Part shown: positions 17,001 to 21,716 of the stretch, piece by piece | How positions within the stretch are numbered: position 1 is the first letter of the stretch | Layout: every line of letters starts with the position of its first letter | Assembly: GCA_964503615.1 (NCBI GenBank) | Contig: CAZDBA010000087.1 | Span: forward strand, 1 to 21,716 | Origin: CAZDBA01 sp964503615 | GTDB lineage: Bacteria; Planctomycetota; Planctomycetia; Pirellulales; Pirellulaceae | Direction of reading: 5' to 3' | DNA: 21,716 nt | Translations under genes and position numbers: made by a program | Notes under the pieces: generated by a model | The model's input: only the letters and a program-made list of their open reading frames with translations | What the model was told of the DNA's origin: nothing | The model's database searches: none

Positions 17001-17760
17001 TTGGCAGGAGAGCATCGGCCTCCATTCCCTCAACGCGATCCATCCTTGCGAGGTTGTACCACTTGGCGACCGCTTTTTTGTCGTCACCCTCACCTGTGTA
17101 GATCGTACGTCCCGTTTCGCCGCGGCCTGCAGCTTCTTCTGCAATAGTAAAAACCGCTGGGTGGAATCGGCGGTCGGCTGCAATCCGAAACTGGAGGTGG
17201 CCAGTTTTGGAAAGTCGTCGCCAAATTTCTCGGGCTTCAATCAAACTCACGTCCGGAATGACAACTTCGATTTTGTCTCTACCCAATGGGCGAATCAAAA
17301 TCTCCTTGGTTCCTGAGGGATCCACACGGCGTAGAAGGTTGGGAATAATCGCTTCGGCTGTAACTTTTTCCGAGCCGAATGCAGCCTCGGGATCATTGAT
17401 TTCGTCCAAGTTCAATTGGCCGATAATGTTTACGCCGCCCTTGAGATCGACACCCATTTTGGGGCCGCCATCTTTGACAAAACCGCTGGTAATGATGACT
17501 CCAGCGATCGCTGCGCTGAGCCCGATGATTCCCAATCGGCCACCATAGTCAGGCATCTTGATCGACTTGGCAATTTGCTGCGCTAACCACCAGATCGCTA
17601 CCAGCCCGATGATTACAGCGAGCGAGATGAACCAACCTTGTGCATAGAACGGCGTAGCGTTTGCTACTTTTTCCGCTTTTTCAACAGCGTTTTCAACGGC
17701 GGCTTTTTCAACCGCAGCTTGACCCACCAATGTCCACAAATGTGAAATCGTGCCCAGCAT
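14056..17760 (-). CDS. secDF: Protein translocase subunit SecDF (SecD-SecF fusion), enlarged
   Basis: 1234 residues, much longer than B. subtilis SecDF (about 737) or E. coli SecD plus SecF (about 940). SecDF uses the proton-motive force to pull preproteins out of SecYEG on the far side of the membrane. SecD half: two N-terminal hydrophobic segments (about 43-60 and 77-92; SecD usually has one), the DLKGG motif (105-109), a large periplasmic domain, then five membrane helices (about 460-610) with the SVDANVLIFERIREEL block (523-538) and its proton-path Asp. SecF half: a first helix (about 638-658), DLRGGS (665-670), an unusually long periplasmic part (about 670-1040), then five helices with GYSLNDTIVVFDRIRE (1124-1139). 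The insert at about 830-945 is Pro/Thr/Glu-rich with degenerate TETQEPA repeats. AGGA lies about ten bases before the ATG. It follows yajC by 67 bases. Confidence 0.96.
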   Translation of the reverse strand: MLGTISHLWTLVGQAAVEKAAVENAVEKAEKVANATPFYAQGWFISLAVIIGLVAIWWLAQQIAKSIKMPDYGGRLGIIGLSAAIAGVIITSGFVKDGGPKMGVDLKGGVNIIGQLNLDEINDPEAAFGSEKVTAEAIIPNLLRRVDPSGTKEILIRPLGRDKIEVVIPDVSLIEAREIWRRLSKTGHLQFRIAADRRFHPAVFTIAEEAAGRGETGRTIYTGEGDDKKAVAKWYNLARMDRVEGMEADALLPIKYIPSGPNYLLRDKRSGRIININGFENNGKVKSEAAKKTLRALRGTRDFTDDMIRGLELAEELVNNGFDTPQMLMMEPKTDRSDVQGKHLTAIRSGRDETGRPNVSFELNNDGARRMSYLTTVHKKKSEGQEYLLGIVLDNNVYSAPTIESPIHGSGQISGSFTQKEIDDLIINLRSGKIDVALNKNPISQNYIESSLGQELQQKGFWAIGASLVIVLIFMIIYYRFAGIVASLALMLNLVLILALIMAIRQPLTLTGLAGLVLTVGMSVDANVLIFERIREELAKGAALRMAIRNGFDKATVTIVDANVTTLITALVLYVIGSEQIKGFAVTLVLGILMSMFTAIYCSRTVFDIFERRRWISKLNMFQIIGKRSINFLGKRAFTFAMSAILIVAGIVGIYSLGAKILDHDLRGGSTAQVIFNEDMNRTDILDTLEKLPLEHNGEKLEFAVSRIKSDDFKNVFKIDSNLPPYDNPKLERWDQLDDILTNTFKDKLRHHNVEVGPITLTSNDGTAYLVPKQPTKVAKVRTFKIGGNVAEAEPVESNDSEMVPVSFWNYTAPSILHNLAFGPITILQQSGESEIQEPAVTGEPIVQGPVVTETPAVTETQEPAITETQEPALEGTGTEPAVTTPTQETSPMSEGSQQTESTDPELPWDSGMVDDELPNDALPGIGLGAGQLDDEPRNDGPKNASFTLSFENKISGKGIKTLLAQFAERMEREIDESQITVIPKKLDADTSAELTLSKDWTVEIPVSNEAEAQKLTEGWSSEFNGKAYFPVAGGVGGQIASQTQWQAIMAIVASLLGIIAYVWIRFQNVAFGLAAVVALIHDVLIVLGAIALSHYVAGALGFILIEDFKISLPVIAALLTIIGYSLNDTIVVFDRIREVRGKRTEMTEEIINSSISQTLSRTILTSLTTFIVVAILYWFGGDAIHGFAFALVIGVIVGTYSSIFIASPTLLWLMNRGFSPEYDEHGNPIRKIA
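15091..15270 (-). repeat. Degenerate TETQEPA-type repeats inside secDF
   Basis: About 60 codons encode overlapping variants of EPAVTETQ (EIQEPAVTGEP, TETPAVTETQEPAITETQEPA, GTEPAVTTPTQE). They form a low-complexity, probably disordered linker in the periplasmic part of SecF. The DNA is only partly repetitive, suggesting old duplication under loose selection. Confidence 0.7.
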
Positions 17761-17827
17761 GAGCTTGTGTCCTGGAATAATTTAGATATCGCGTTAGTAA
17801 ATAGTTATTGACCAATCCGTTGATCAA

Positions 17828-18247
17828 TCAGACTTCTTTTTCGTCGTCTTTGAGTACGCGAATGATAGACTGTTTCAGGATTTGCATTTTGGTGTTGGTG
17901 TTCTCGTCGATGCGAATCGTTACGTAATCCGACTCGCCACGAACCCCTACTACCGTTCCCAAAATACCGCCTGCCGAAACGATGCGATCGTTTTTCTTCA
18001 AGTTGTCCAACATCTCTTGTGTTTTAACGTTTCCCTTGGCATCCGGTTTCTTCATGATCAAAAAGTAGACCAGGATAACCGCAAGCATCATCGGCAGAAA
18101 CGACATCAGACCAAGCCCCTGCGATTTCTCAACCGCATCTGTGGTTGTAGACTCGCCAGCGGCCGCTGTCGTTTCGGTACCTGGAGGTGTGGCAAGTTGA
18201 ACTGCCAATAGCCAGCAGGCGCTTTTGATTGAAACCAAAGAAATCAT
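17828..18247 (-). CDS. yajC: Sec translocon accessory protein YajC
   Basis: 139 residues. YajC associates with SecDF at the SecYEG translocon. The conserved core is present: a membrane helix (about 50-66, LPMMLAVILVYFLIM) followed by KKPDAKGNVKTQEMLDNLKK, the NDRIVSAGGILGTVVGV strand region and the VTIRIDEN segment. Compared with E. coli YajC (110 residues) it has about 35 extra N-terminal residues with a hydrophobic start (LVSIKSACWLLAVQLATP) and a Thr/Ala-rich linker, which may be a signal peptide or a second membrane segment; an alternative start at Met48 would remove it. It lies on the same strand just upstream of secDF, the classical arrangement. No strong ribosome-binding site is seen. 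Confidence 0.94.
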   Translation of the reverse strand: MISLVSIKSACWLLAVQLATPPGTETTAAAGESTTTDAVEKSQGLGLMSFLPMMLAVILVYFLIMKKPDAKGNVKTQEMLDNLKKNDRIVSAGGILGTVVGVRGESDYVTIRIDENTNTKMQILKQSIIRVLKDDEKEV

Positions 18248-18559
18248 TCAGTTGCTCATGTGCATCGTTTGCATTTTTAAGGGGGCAATTGTGTTGCTTG
18301 TCCGCACACTTTACCGCACCTACAGTGTCATTCGCGTCTTTAAAAGCATAGTTGAGCTATGACATGCATATTCAGTGCCACAGTCCTCTATCCAATCAAA
18401 AATCAAGCCGCTTAGTCTAAAACTTTCGTATATATGCCACAAGGGCTTTCTACTAGCACGTTTCCGTTTATCGGCGGTTGGCTTCTGAAACTCCGCCAAC
18501 TGTTCCCTATCCTGCCAAATGGGCATGGGATTTTCTGCCACTGTCGTAACGGTGGTCGT
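18248..18559. other. Intergenic stretch between tgt and yajC
   Basis: 312 bases between the tgt stop and the yajC start, so yajC-secDF probably has its own promoter rather than depending on tgt. A small perfect hairpin, CATAG-TTGAG-CTATG, lies at 18347-18361, about 100 bases upstream of yajC. No T-tract terminator, tRNA or convincing gene is seen; minus-strand frames at 18320-18541 and 18412-18600 look like shadows. Confidence 0.5.
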
Positions 18560-19684
18560 TTAGGCTTTTCCTGAACTCCACCCGGCAAACCGCTCTGCAA
18601 AGAACTCGGTATATCGGTCGTTTGCGATCGCTTCTCTCGCTTGGGCCATTAAACGCTGGTAATAAGCGATATTGTGCAGCGACAACAGGATCGGCCCGAG
18701 CATCTCGCCAGCCATAAAAAGGTGGCGGATATAGCTGCGACTGAGGTGTGCGTAGGGCGAGGGAACATTGGCTTGGATGGGCCGTGGGTCGGTCTGGTGG
18801 ACCTTATTTCGCATTTTGACATGGCCATTGTCGGTGAAGCCCATTGCATTGCGACCGTTTCGCGTTGGCATCACACAGTCAAACATGTCGATTCCGCGTT
18901 TGACGCCTTCCAGCAGATCTTGGGGCCTGCCAACGCCCATCAGATATCTTGGTTTTTCGGTAGGCAGATGGGGGCAGGTCACGTCTAACGCTTCGTACAT
19001 TTCAGCTGGCGTTTCGCCGACGCTCAGGCCTCCGACCGCATAGCCGGGAAAGTCCAAGCCGACCAGTTCCTCGGCCGAACGTTCTCTCATTTTGGGGTCC
19101 AAGCCACCTTGCACGATCGCGAATTGGATCTGCGACTGAAGCGTCTGAGCTTTTTTGCAACGTTCGGCCCATCGCGTGGTTCGTGAGCATGCCTCTTCGA
19201 TTTCGGCTTGACTACTGGGCAACTGGATCAAGTGGTCCAAGACCATTGCGATATCGCTGCCCAGCTGTTCCTGAATCTCGACGCTGCGTTCGGGCGGAAA
19301 GTCGATTTTTGCTCCGTCGATGTGCGAACGAAATGTGGCCCCTGCTTCGGTAATCTTCGTCAGCTTTGCCAGCGAGAACAGTTGAAACCCTCCACTGTCC
19401 GTCAAGATCGGATGAGACCAGCCCATGAACTGATGCAAGCCTCCCATCTGCGCGACGATCTCAGCTCCTGGTCGCAACGCCAGATGGTAAGTGTTTCCCA
19501 ACAGGATTTGTGAGCCCGTCGACTCGACCAATCCGGTGGTCAAACCTTTTACCGTGCCACAGGTGCCTACTGGCATAAATGTTGGCAAGTCAATCACGCC
19601 GCGTGGCGTGGTTAGTCTTCCCAACCTCGCGCCGCAATGTTTATCGACGTGAAGTAGCTCGAATTTGAATCCGGGTTTGTCCAT
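18560..19684 (-). CDS. tgt: tRNA-guanine transglycosylase (Tgt), zinc-site cysteines missing
   Basis: 374 residues from the ATG at 19684 (an in-frame TTG at 19693 would add three), normal length for bacterial Tgt. The enzyme swaps guanine-34 for preQ1 in GUN-anticodon tRNAs, a step towards queuosine. Recognised blocks: GNTYHLALRPG, LTDSGGFQLFSL with the catalytic Asp (about 96), FAIVQGG, YAVGGLSVGE, the YLMGVGRP loop, and GIDMFDCVMPTRNGRN, which carries the nucleophilic Asp. The C-terminal zinc site is odd. Where E. coli has CxCxxC just before FSRAYLRHL, this protein has NVPSPYAHLSRSYIRHL: all three cysteines are replaced. The fourth ligand, His in LLSLHN, remains. Everything else looks active. 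It may fold without zinc. The gene lies 312 bases upstream of yajC-secDF on the same strand. Confidence 0.95.
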   Translation of the reverse strand: MDKPGFKFELLHVDKHCGARLGRLTTPRGVIDLPTFMPVGTCGTVKGLTTGLVESTGSQILLGNTYHLALRPGAEIVAQMGGLHQFMGWSHPILTDSGGFQLFSLAKLTKITEAGATFRSHIDGAKIDFPPERSVEIQEQLGSDIAMVLDHLIQLPSSQAEIEEACSRTTRWAERCKKAQTLQSQIQFAIVQGGLDPKMRERSAEELVGLDFPGYAVGGLSVGETPAEMYEALDVTCPHLPTEKPRYLMGVGRPQDLLEGVKRGIDMFDCVMPTRNGRNAMGFTDNGHVKMRNKVHQTDPRPIQANVPSPYAHLSRSYIRHLFMAGEMLGPILLSLHNIAYYQRLMAQAREAIANDRYTEFFAERFAGWSSGKA

Positions 19685-19752
19685 ACAAAGCAATTTTGAT
19701 TCGGTTTAGAGTTGCATAAAGGTTTGCGAAATGCCGAGCGGAACAGTCCAGC

Positions 19753-19793
19753 AGCCAAAATAGTCCGCAAGCCAAAATAGTCCGCAAGCCAAA
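19753..19793. repeat. 17-bp tandem repeat, two and a partial third copy
   Basis: AGCCAAAATAGTCCGCA occurs at 19753-19769 and 19770-19786, and AGCCAAA continues at 19787-19793 before diverging. One more full unit stands just after the N gap (19925-19941). More copies may lie in or be collapsed at the gap. Confidence 0.85.
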
Positions 19794-19824
19794 TAAAAAA
19801 CGCCTGAGGTTTACTTCAGGCGTT
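19770..19824. repeat. 55-bp direct repeat, copy left of the gap
   Basis: Identical over all 55 bases to 19925-19979. It contains one 17-bp unit, a partial unit and the 9-bp-stem terminator hairpin (19799-19807/19816-19824). It ends exactly at the N run, which points to an assembly overlap. Confidence 0.9.
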
Positions 19825-19924
19825 NNNNNNNNNNNNNNNNNNNNNNNNNNNNNNNNNNNNNNNNNNNNNNNNNNNNNNNNNNNNNNNNNNNNNNNNNNNN
19901 NNNNNNNNNNNNNNNNNNNNNNNN
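19825..19924. other. Assembly gap (100 N)
   Basis: Exactly 100 N, the usual placeholder for a gap of unknown length. Both flanks end in the same 55 bases, so the two contigs probably overlap and the real gap may be zero, or a few more tandem units. It lies between tgt and the TPR gene and disrupts neither. Confidence 0.95.
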
Positions 19925-19979
19925 AGCCAAAATAGTCCGCAAGCCAAATAAAAAACGCCTGAGGTTTACTTCAGGCGTT
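19925..19979. repeat. 55-bp direct repeat, copy right of the gap
   Basis: Identical to 19770-19824 and starting at the first base after the N run. It holds the full terminator hairpin of the TPR gene. Confidence 0.9.
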
Positions 19980-19981
19980 TT
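19946..19981 (-). terminator. Intrinsic terminator of the TPR-alphaCTD gene
   Basis: On the minus strand an 11-bp stem (plus-strand 19952-19962/19971-19981, core AACGCCTGA/TCAGGCGTT) with an 8-base loop is followed by a T-rich run (complement of the A run ending at 19955). It lies about 30 bases past the stop. A second copy is cut off at 19791-19824 beside the gap. Confidence 0.85.
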
Positions 19982-20009
19982 GGATATCTATTGGATGCAG
20001 TAAGTGAAA

Positions 20010-21341
20010 TTACTCGCCGCGAAGTTTAAGGTTGGCTTGCGTCAGTTTTTCACGAACTTCGTTCAAACTCGTAACACCAAAGTTCTTACACTCCAGCAAG
20101 TCGTCTTGAGACTTGCGGACCAATTCACCAATGGTTGCCAATCCAAGACGTGTCATGCATTTGCGAGCACGAACGGAGAGGTTGAGGTCAGAGATAGGTC
20201 GCTCCAGCAACGCTTGCTCGTCCGGAGTCAGGTGGCTTAGGTCAACTGGTTCCACTTCTTCTTCTGCTTCGTGCGAGAACTGGCCGATCATCAGCCCTTT
20301 GTTGGACATCATCTCGCGAATTTCCAGCAGCGAGGTTTCGCCAAAGTTCTTGCTCATCAGCAACTCGTTTTCGCTGATCTTGGTGAGGTCACCAAGCTGA
20401 GTGATGCCCATCTTTTGCAGGCAATTACGGCTGCGAACTGAAAGCTCAAACTGAGCGATCGGAATCGCCATAACACTGGCCATTTTCTGCTTGTCACGCT
20501 CGATCGAAACGTCCCAACGATCACCACCGCCCTGTGAAGCATTGGCATCGCGGCGATAAAGTATCGCACGCTTGTCCGTCGGGAAAGATTCAAGGATCCG
20601 GTCATAACAATGTACTGCACGGTCGTATTGTTCGTGGTCCTCGTACAATACGCCCAAGTTCAACAAAGCGCCAACGTTAGTTGGGAATACCGCAGCAGCA
20701 CGTTGATAAAGCTCGATCGCTTTGTCATCGTTGCCACGACGATCGTTTTCCAACCCAAGGCCGAACAGAGCTCCCGGATGTTTGTCGTTTAACTCCACAG
20801 CTCGCTCGTATAGCTTTACAACTTCTTCCGGATTGTTTCCGGTCGTAGCGATCGTTGCCGCACGCTGGTAAAGATATTCGGCTGTTTGTTCGATCGGGCC
20901 GAACATGTTATCGAGGATGCTCATAGCACCTTCGATGTCTCGCAGCTGACGTTTTTCTTGCGCGATGGAAAGTCCACAACGATCTGCATCGTAGCCAGCG
21001 GTTTTCGCTTTTTCGTAACACTCGACCGCTTCACGATGGTTGTTCAACGAAGCGTTTGATTTGCCTTGGTAAAACAAAGCCAAAGCGCCACCGTCTGCGT
21101 TCTGCAATGTTTCGATCGCAGCAGCGTACCGTCCAAGCAGATACTGGCAAACTCCCAAGCGTACCGAAGTCGCCGGTGTTCGCATCGTTTCGTTTTCCAA
21201 TTCATTCGTCAAATCACGAAGGATTGGAAACTGGGTGAAATCGTCGCTGATACGACGAGACACATAGTCAATTTCGTTGGGACCAAATGAACTATTGGAA
21301 AGAACAATGTCTTTCAATTCGAGATCGATACCCTGGGCCAT
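20010..21341 (-). CDS. TPR protein with two tandem RNA-polymerase alpha-CTD-like domains
   Basis: 443 residues from the ATG at 21341, chosen because GGAG lies six bases upstream; the frame is open to a GTG at 21395, but that falls within a leader hairpin. Residues about 55-275 are tetratricopeptide-type helical repeats (e.g. EEVVKLYERAVELNDKHPGA, DKAIELYQRAAAVFPTNVGA, DRAVHCYDRILESFPTDKRA). Two modules follow that resemble the C-terminal domain of the RNA polymerase alpha subunit: residues 292-352 (FELSVRSRNCLQKMGITQLG, then KNFGETSLLEIRE) and 380-442 (LNLSVRARKCMTRLGLATIG, then KNFGVTSLNEVRE). E. coli alphaCTD reads [20 protein letters not shown]. The Arg265 counterpart is kept in both (R303, R391); the Asn268 counterpart only in the first. 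It is not RpoA, as the N-terminal domain is absent. It is probably cytosolic and may bind DNA, polymerase or both; its role is unknown. Confidence 0.93.
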   Translation of the reverse strand: MAQGIDLELKDIVLSNSSFGPNEIDYVSRRISDDFTQFPILRDLTNELENETMRTPATSVRLGVCQYLLGRYAAAIETLQNADGGALALFYQGKSNASLNNHREAVECYEKAKTAGYDADRCGLSIAQEKRQLRDIEGAMSILDNMFGPIEQTAEYLYQRAATIATTGNNPEEVVKLYERAVELNDKHPGALFGLGLENDRRGNDDKAIELYQRAAAVFPTNVGALLNLGVLYEDHEQYDRAVHCYDRILESFPTDKRAILYRRDANASQGGGDRWDVSIERDKQKMASVMAIPIAQFELSVRSRNCLQKMGITQLGDLTKISENELLMSKNFGETSLLEIREMMSNKGLMIGQFSHEAEEEVEPVDLSHLTPDEQALLERPISDLNLSVRARKCMTRLGLATIGELVRKSQDDLLECKNFGVTSLNEVREKLTQANLKLRGE

Positions 21342-21347
21342 TAAGCA

Positions 21348-21351
21348 CTCC
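21348..21351 (-). promoter_or_regulatory. Ribosome-binding site GGAG deciding the TPR-alphaCTD start
   Basis: GGAG on the minus strand, six bases before the ATG at 21341. It rules for this start over the upstream in-frame GTG at 21395, which has no such site and sits in a hairpin. Confidence 0.75.
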
Positions 21352-21376
21352 GAACCTTGATGGGCTAAAAGAAGAA

Positions 21377-21408
21377 AAGCACGGTGATTACCCACAATAA
21401 CCGTGCTT
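21377..21408 (-). terminator. Terminator-like hairpin in the leader of the TPR-alphaCTD gene
   Basis: Arms AAGCACGGT and ACCGTGCTT (21377-21385/21400-21408) pair perfectly over 9 bp, and an inner ATT/AAT pair extends the stem past one G-A mismatch. On the minus strand it is followed by TTTTCTTCTTTT, giving an intrinsic-terminator look. It lies 36 bases before the start codon and 175 bases after the stop of the upstream partial gene, so it is either that gene's terminator or an attenuator of the TPR gene. Confidence 0.6.
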
Positions 21409-21583
21409 GTACTCAGATTTTTGATTTACGCTATTGTGGCAAAAAGCAGTTTTTTTTGCAACTGAGGGTAAAAGCTGCGAAAAAGCCGTCAAATGGCAGT
21501 TTTGGATTCGCCAGAATGGTGTGAGTTCTGCAAATCCCGCTTTCAACGACCGTTTCAGACCTGTTCAGGCGAACCAACTCTGT

Positions 21584-21716
21584 TTAGTCATCAAACGGAT
21601 TGTTGTTGGGTACAGGGACTTCCACAGCGGGTTCTTCTCCAGCACCTTCCGCTTCTCCAGCTTCCGCTTCTCCAACTTCCGCTTCTCCAACTTCCGCTTC
21701 TCCAACTTCCGCTTCT
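21584..21716 (-). CDS. C-terminus of a protein with EAEVG pentapeptide repeats (5' end outside the window)
   Basis: The minus-strand frame is open from the window edge to the TAA at 21584-21586. The visible 43 residues are repeats of EAEVG (four units, the one nearest the C-terminus reading EAEAG), then EAEGAGEEPAVEVPVP and the end NNNPFDD. The tail is strongly acidic and surely disordered. Codons match the 15-bp DNA repeat in phase, and the frame closes cleanly after a Pro/Asn segment, supporting a real gene. The domain that would reveal function lies outside. It is upstream of and on the same strand as the TPR-alphaCTD gene, but 240 bases and a terminator-like hairpin separate their reading frames. 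Confidence 0.8.
   Translation of the reverse strand, partial: EAEVGEAEVGEAEVGEAEAGEAEGAGEEPAVEVPVPNNNPFDD
21638..21716. repeat. 15-bp in-frame tandem repeat at the window edge
   Basis: TCCAACTTCCGCTTC occurs three times (21671-21685, 21686-21700, 21701-21715), preceded by one single-mismatch unit (21656-21670) and an 18-bp variant (21638-21655). Units near the edge are identical and decay towards the stop, the pattern of a recently expanding array. It runs out of the window. Confidence 0.9.

Noticed and set aside
18320..18600. Two minus-strand frames between tgt and yajC (18320-18541, 18412-18600)
   Set aside because: Short, overlapping one another, no convincing start signal or recognisable motif; one runs into the end of tgt.
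19753..19941. Repeats around the gap as a CRISPR array
   Set aside because: The 17-bp units abut without spacers and no cas genes are near; they are a plain tandem repeat beside an assembly gap.

Overview
The window looks like a chromosomal piece of a planctomycete close to the Pirellulaceae (Rhodopirellula/Blastopirellula-like). The evidence is a C-terminal dockerin-like module with paired D-x-N-x-D loops ending in a DIxPFI motif, an interspersed hairpin repeat that reads 'TRSVS' when translated, a giant SecD-SecF fusion next to yajC and tgt, a TPR protein carrying two RNA-polymerase-alpha-CTD modules, and several secreted or coiled-coil proteins of a planctomycete type. No phage, transposon, CRISPR array, rRNA or tRNA gene was seen. 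The lineage call is inference from protein character.

Layout. 1-1369 (+): the 3' end of an ASPIC/UnbV-dockerin secreted protein, a non-coding stretch with an interspersed hairpin repeat, then a small lipoprotein. 1450-5101 (-): a secreted, C-terminally anchored coiled-coil protein and a membrane-anchored VWA protein. 5376-6344 (+): an exported alpha/beta-hydrolase-fold protein that seems to have lost its nucleophile, ending at a double-hairpin element shared with the convergent LysM gene (6411-7577, -). 7958-8959 (-): a UDP-glucuronate 4-epimerase-like sugar-nucleotide enzyme. 9097-9357 (-): a small lysine/arginine-rich protein. 9567-11924 (+): a GAF-PAS-GGDEF-EAL cyclic-di-GMP protein. 12061-12438 (+): a small membrane protein behind a good promoter flanked by a 10-bp inverted repeat. 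12462-13964 (-): the AMPylase SelO. 14001-18247 (-): yajC-secDF, closed by a strong intrinsic terminator. 18560-19684 (-): tgt. 19825-19924: a 100-N assembly gap. 20010-21341 (-): the TPR-alphaCTD-alphaCTD protein. 21584-21716 (-): the C-terminus of a protein with EAEVG repeats.

How the genes relate. tgt, yajC and secDF lie in the same order and strand as in many bacteria (tRNA-queuosine modification beside the Sec accessory complex). Much of the rest is envelope-related: exported, lipidated, LysM, VWA and coiled-coil proteins plus nucleotide-sugar synthesis. The most unusual items are (i) the TPR protein with two tandem alphaCTD modules and a terminator-like hairpin in its leader; (ii) a Tgt in which all three zinc-binding cysteines are replaced; (iii) the large PTE-rich expansion in the SecF part of SecDF; (iv) the hydrolase without a GxSxG elbow; (v) an ATTCGCAA motif recurring in three intergenic regions, twice as an inverted repeat; and (vi) an exact 55-bp duplication on both sides of the N gap, which looks like an assembly artefact.
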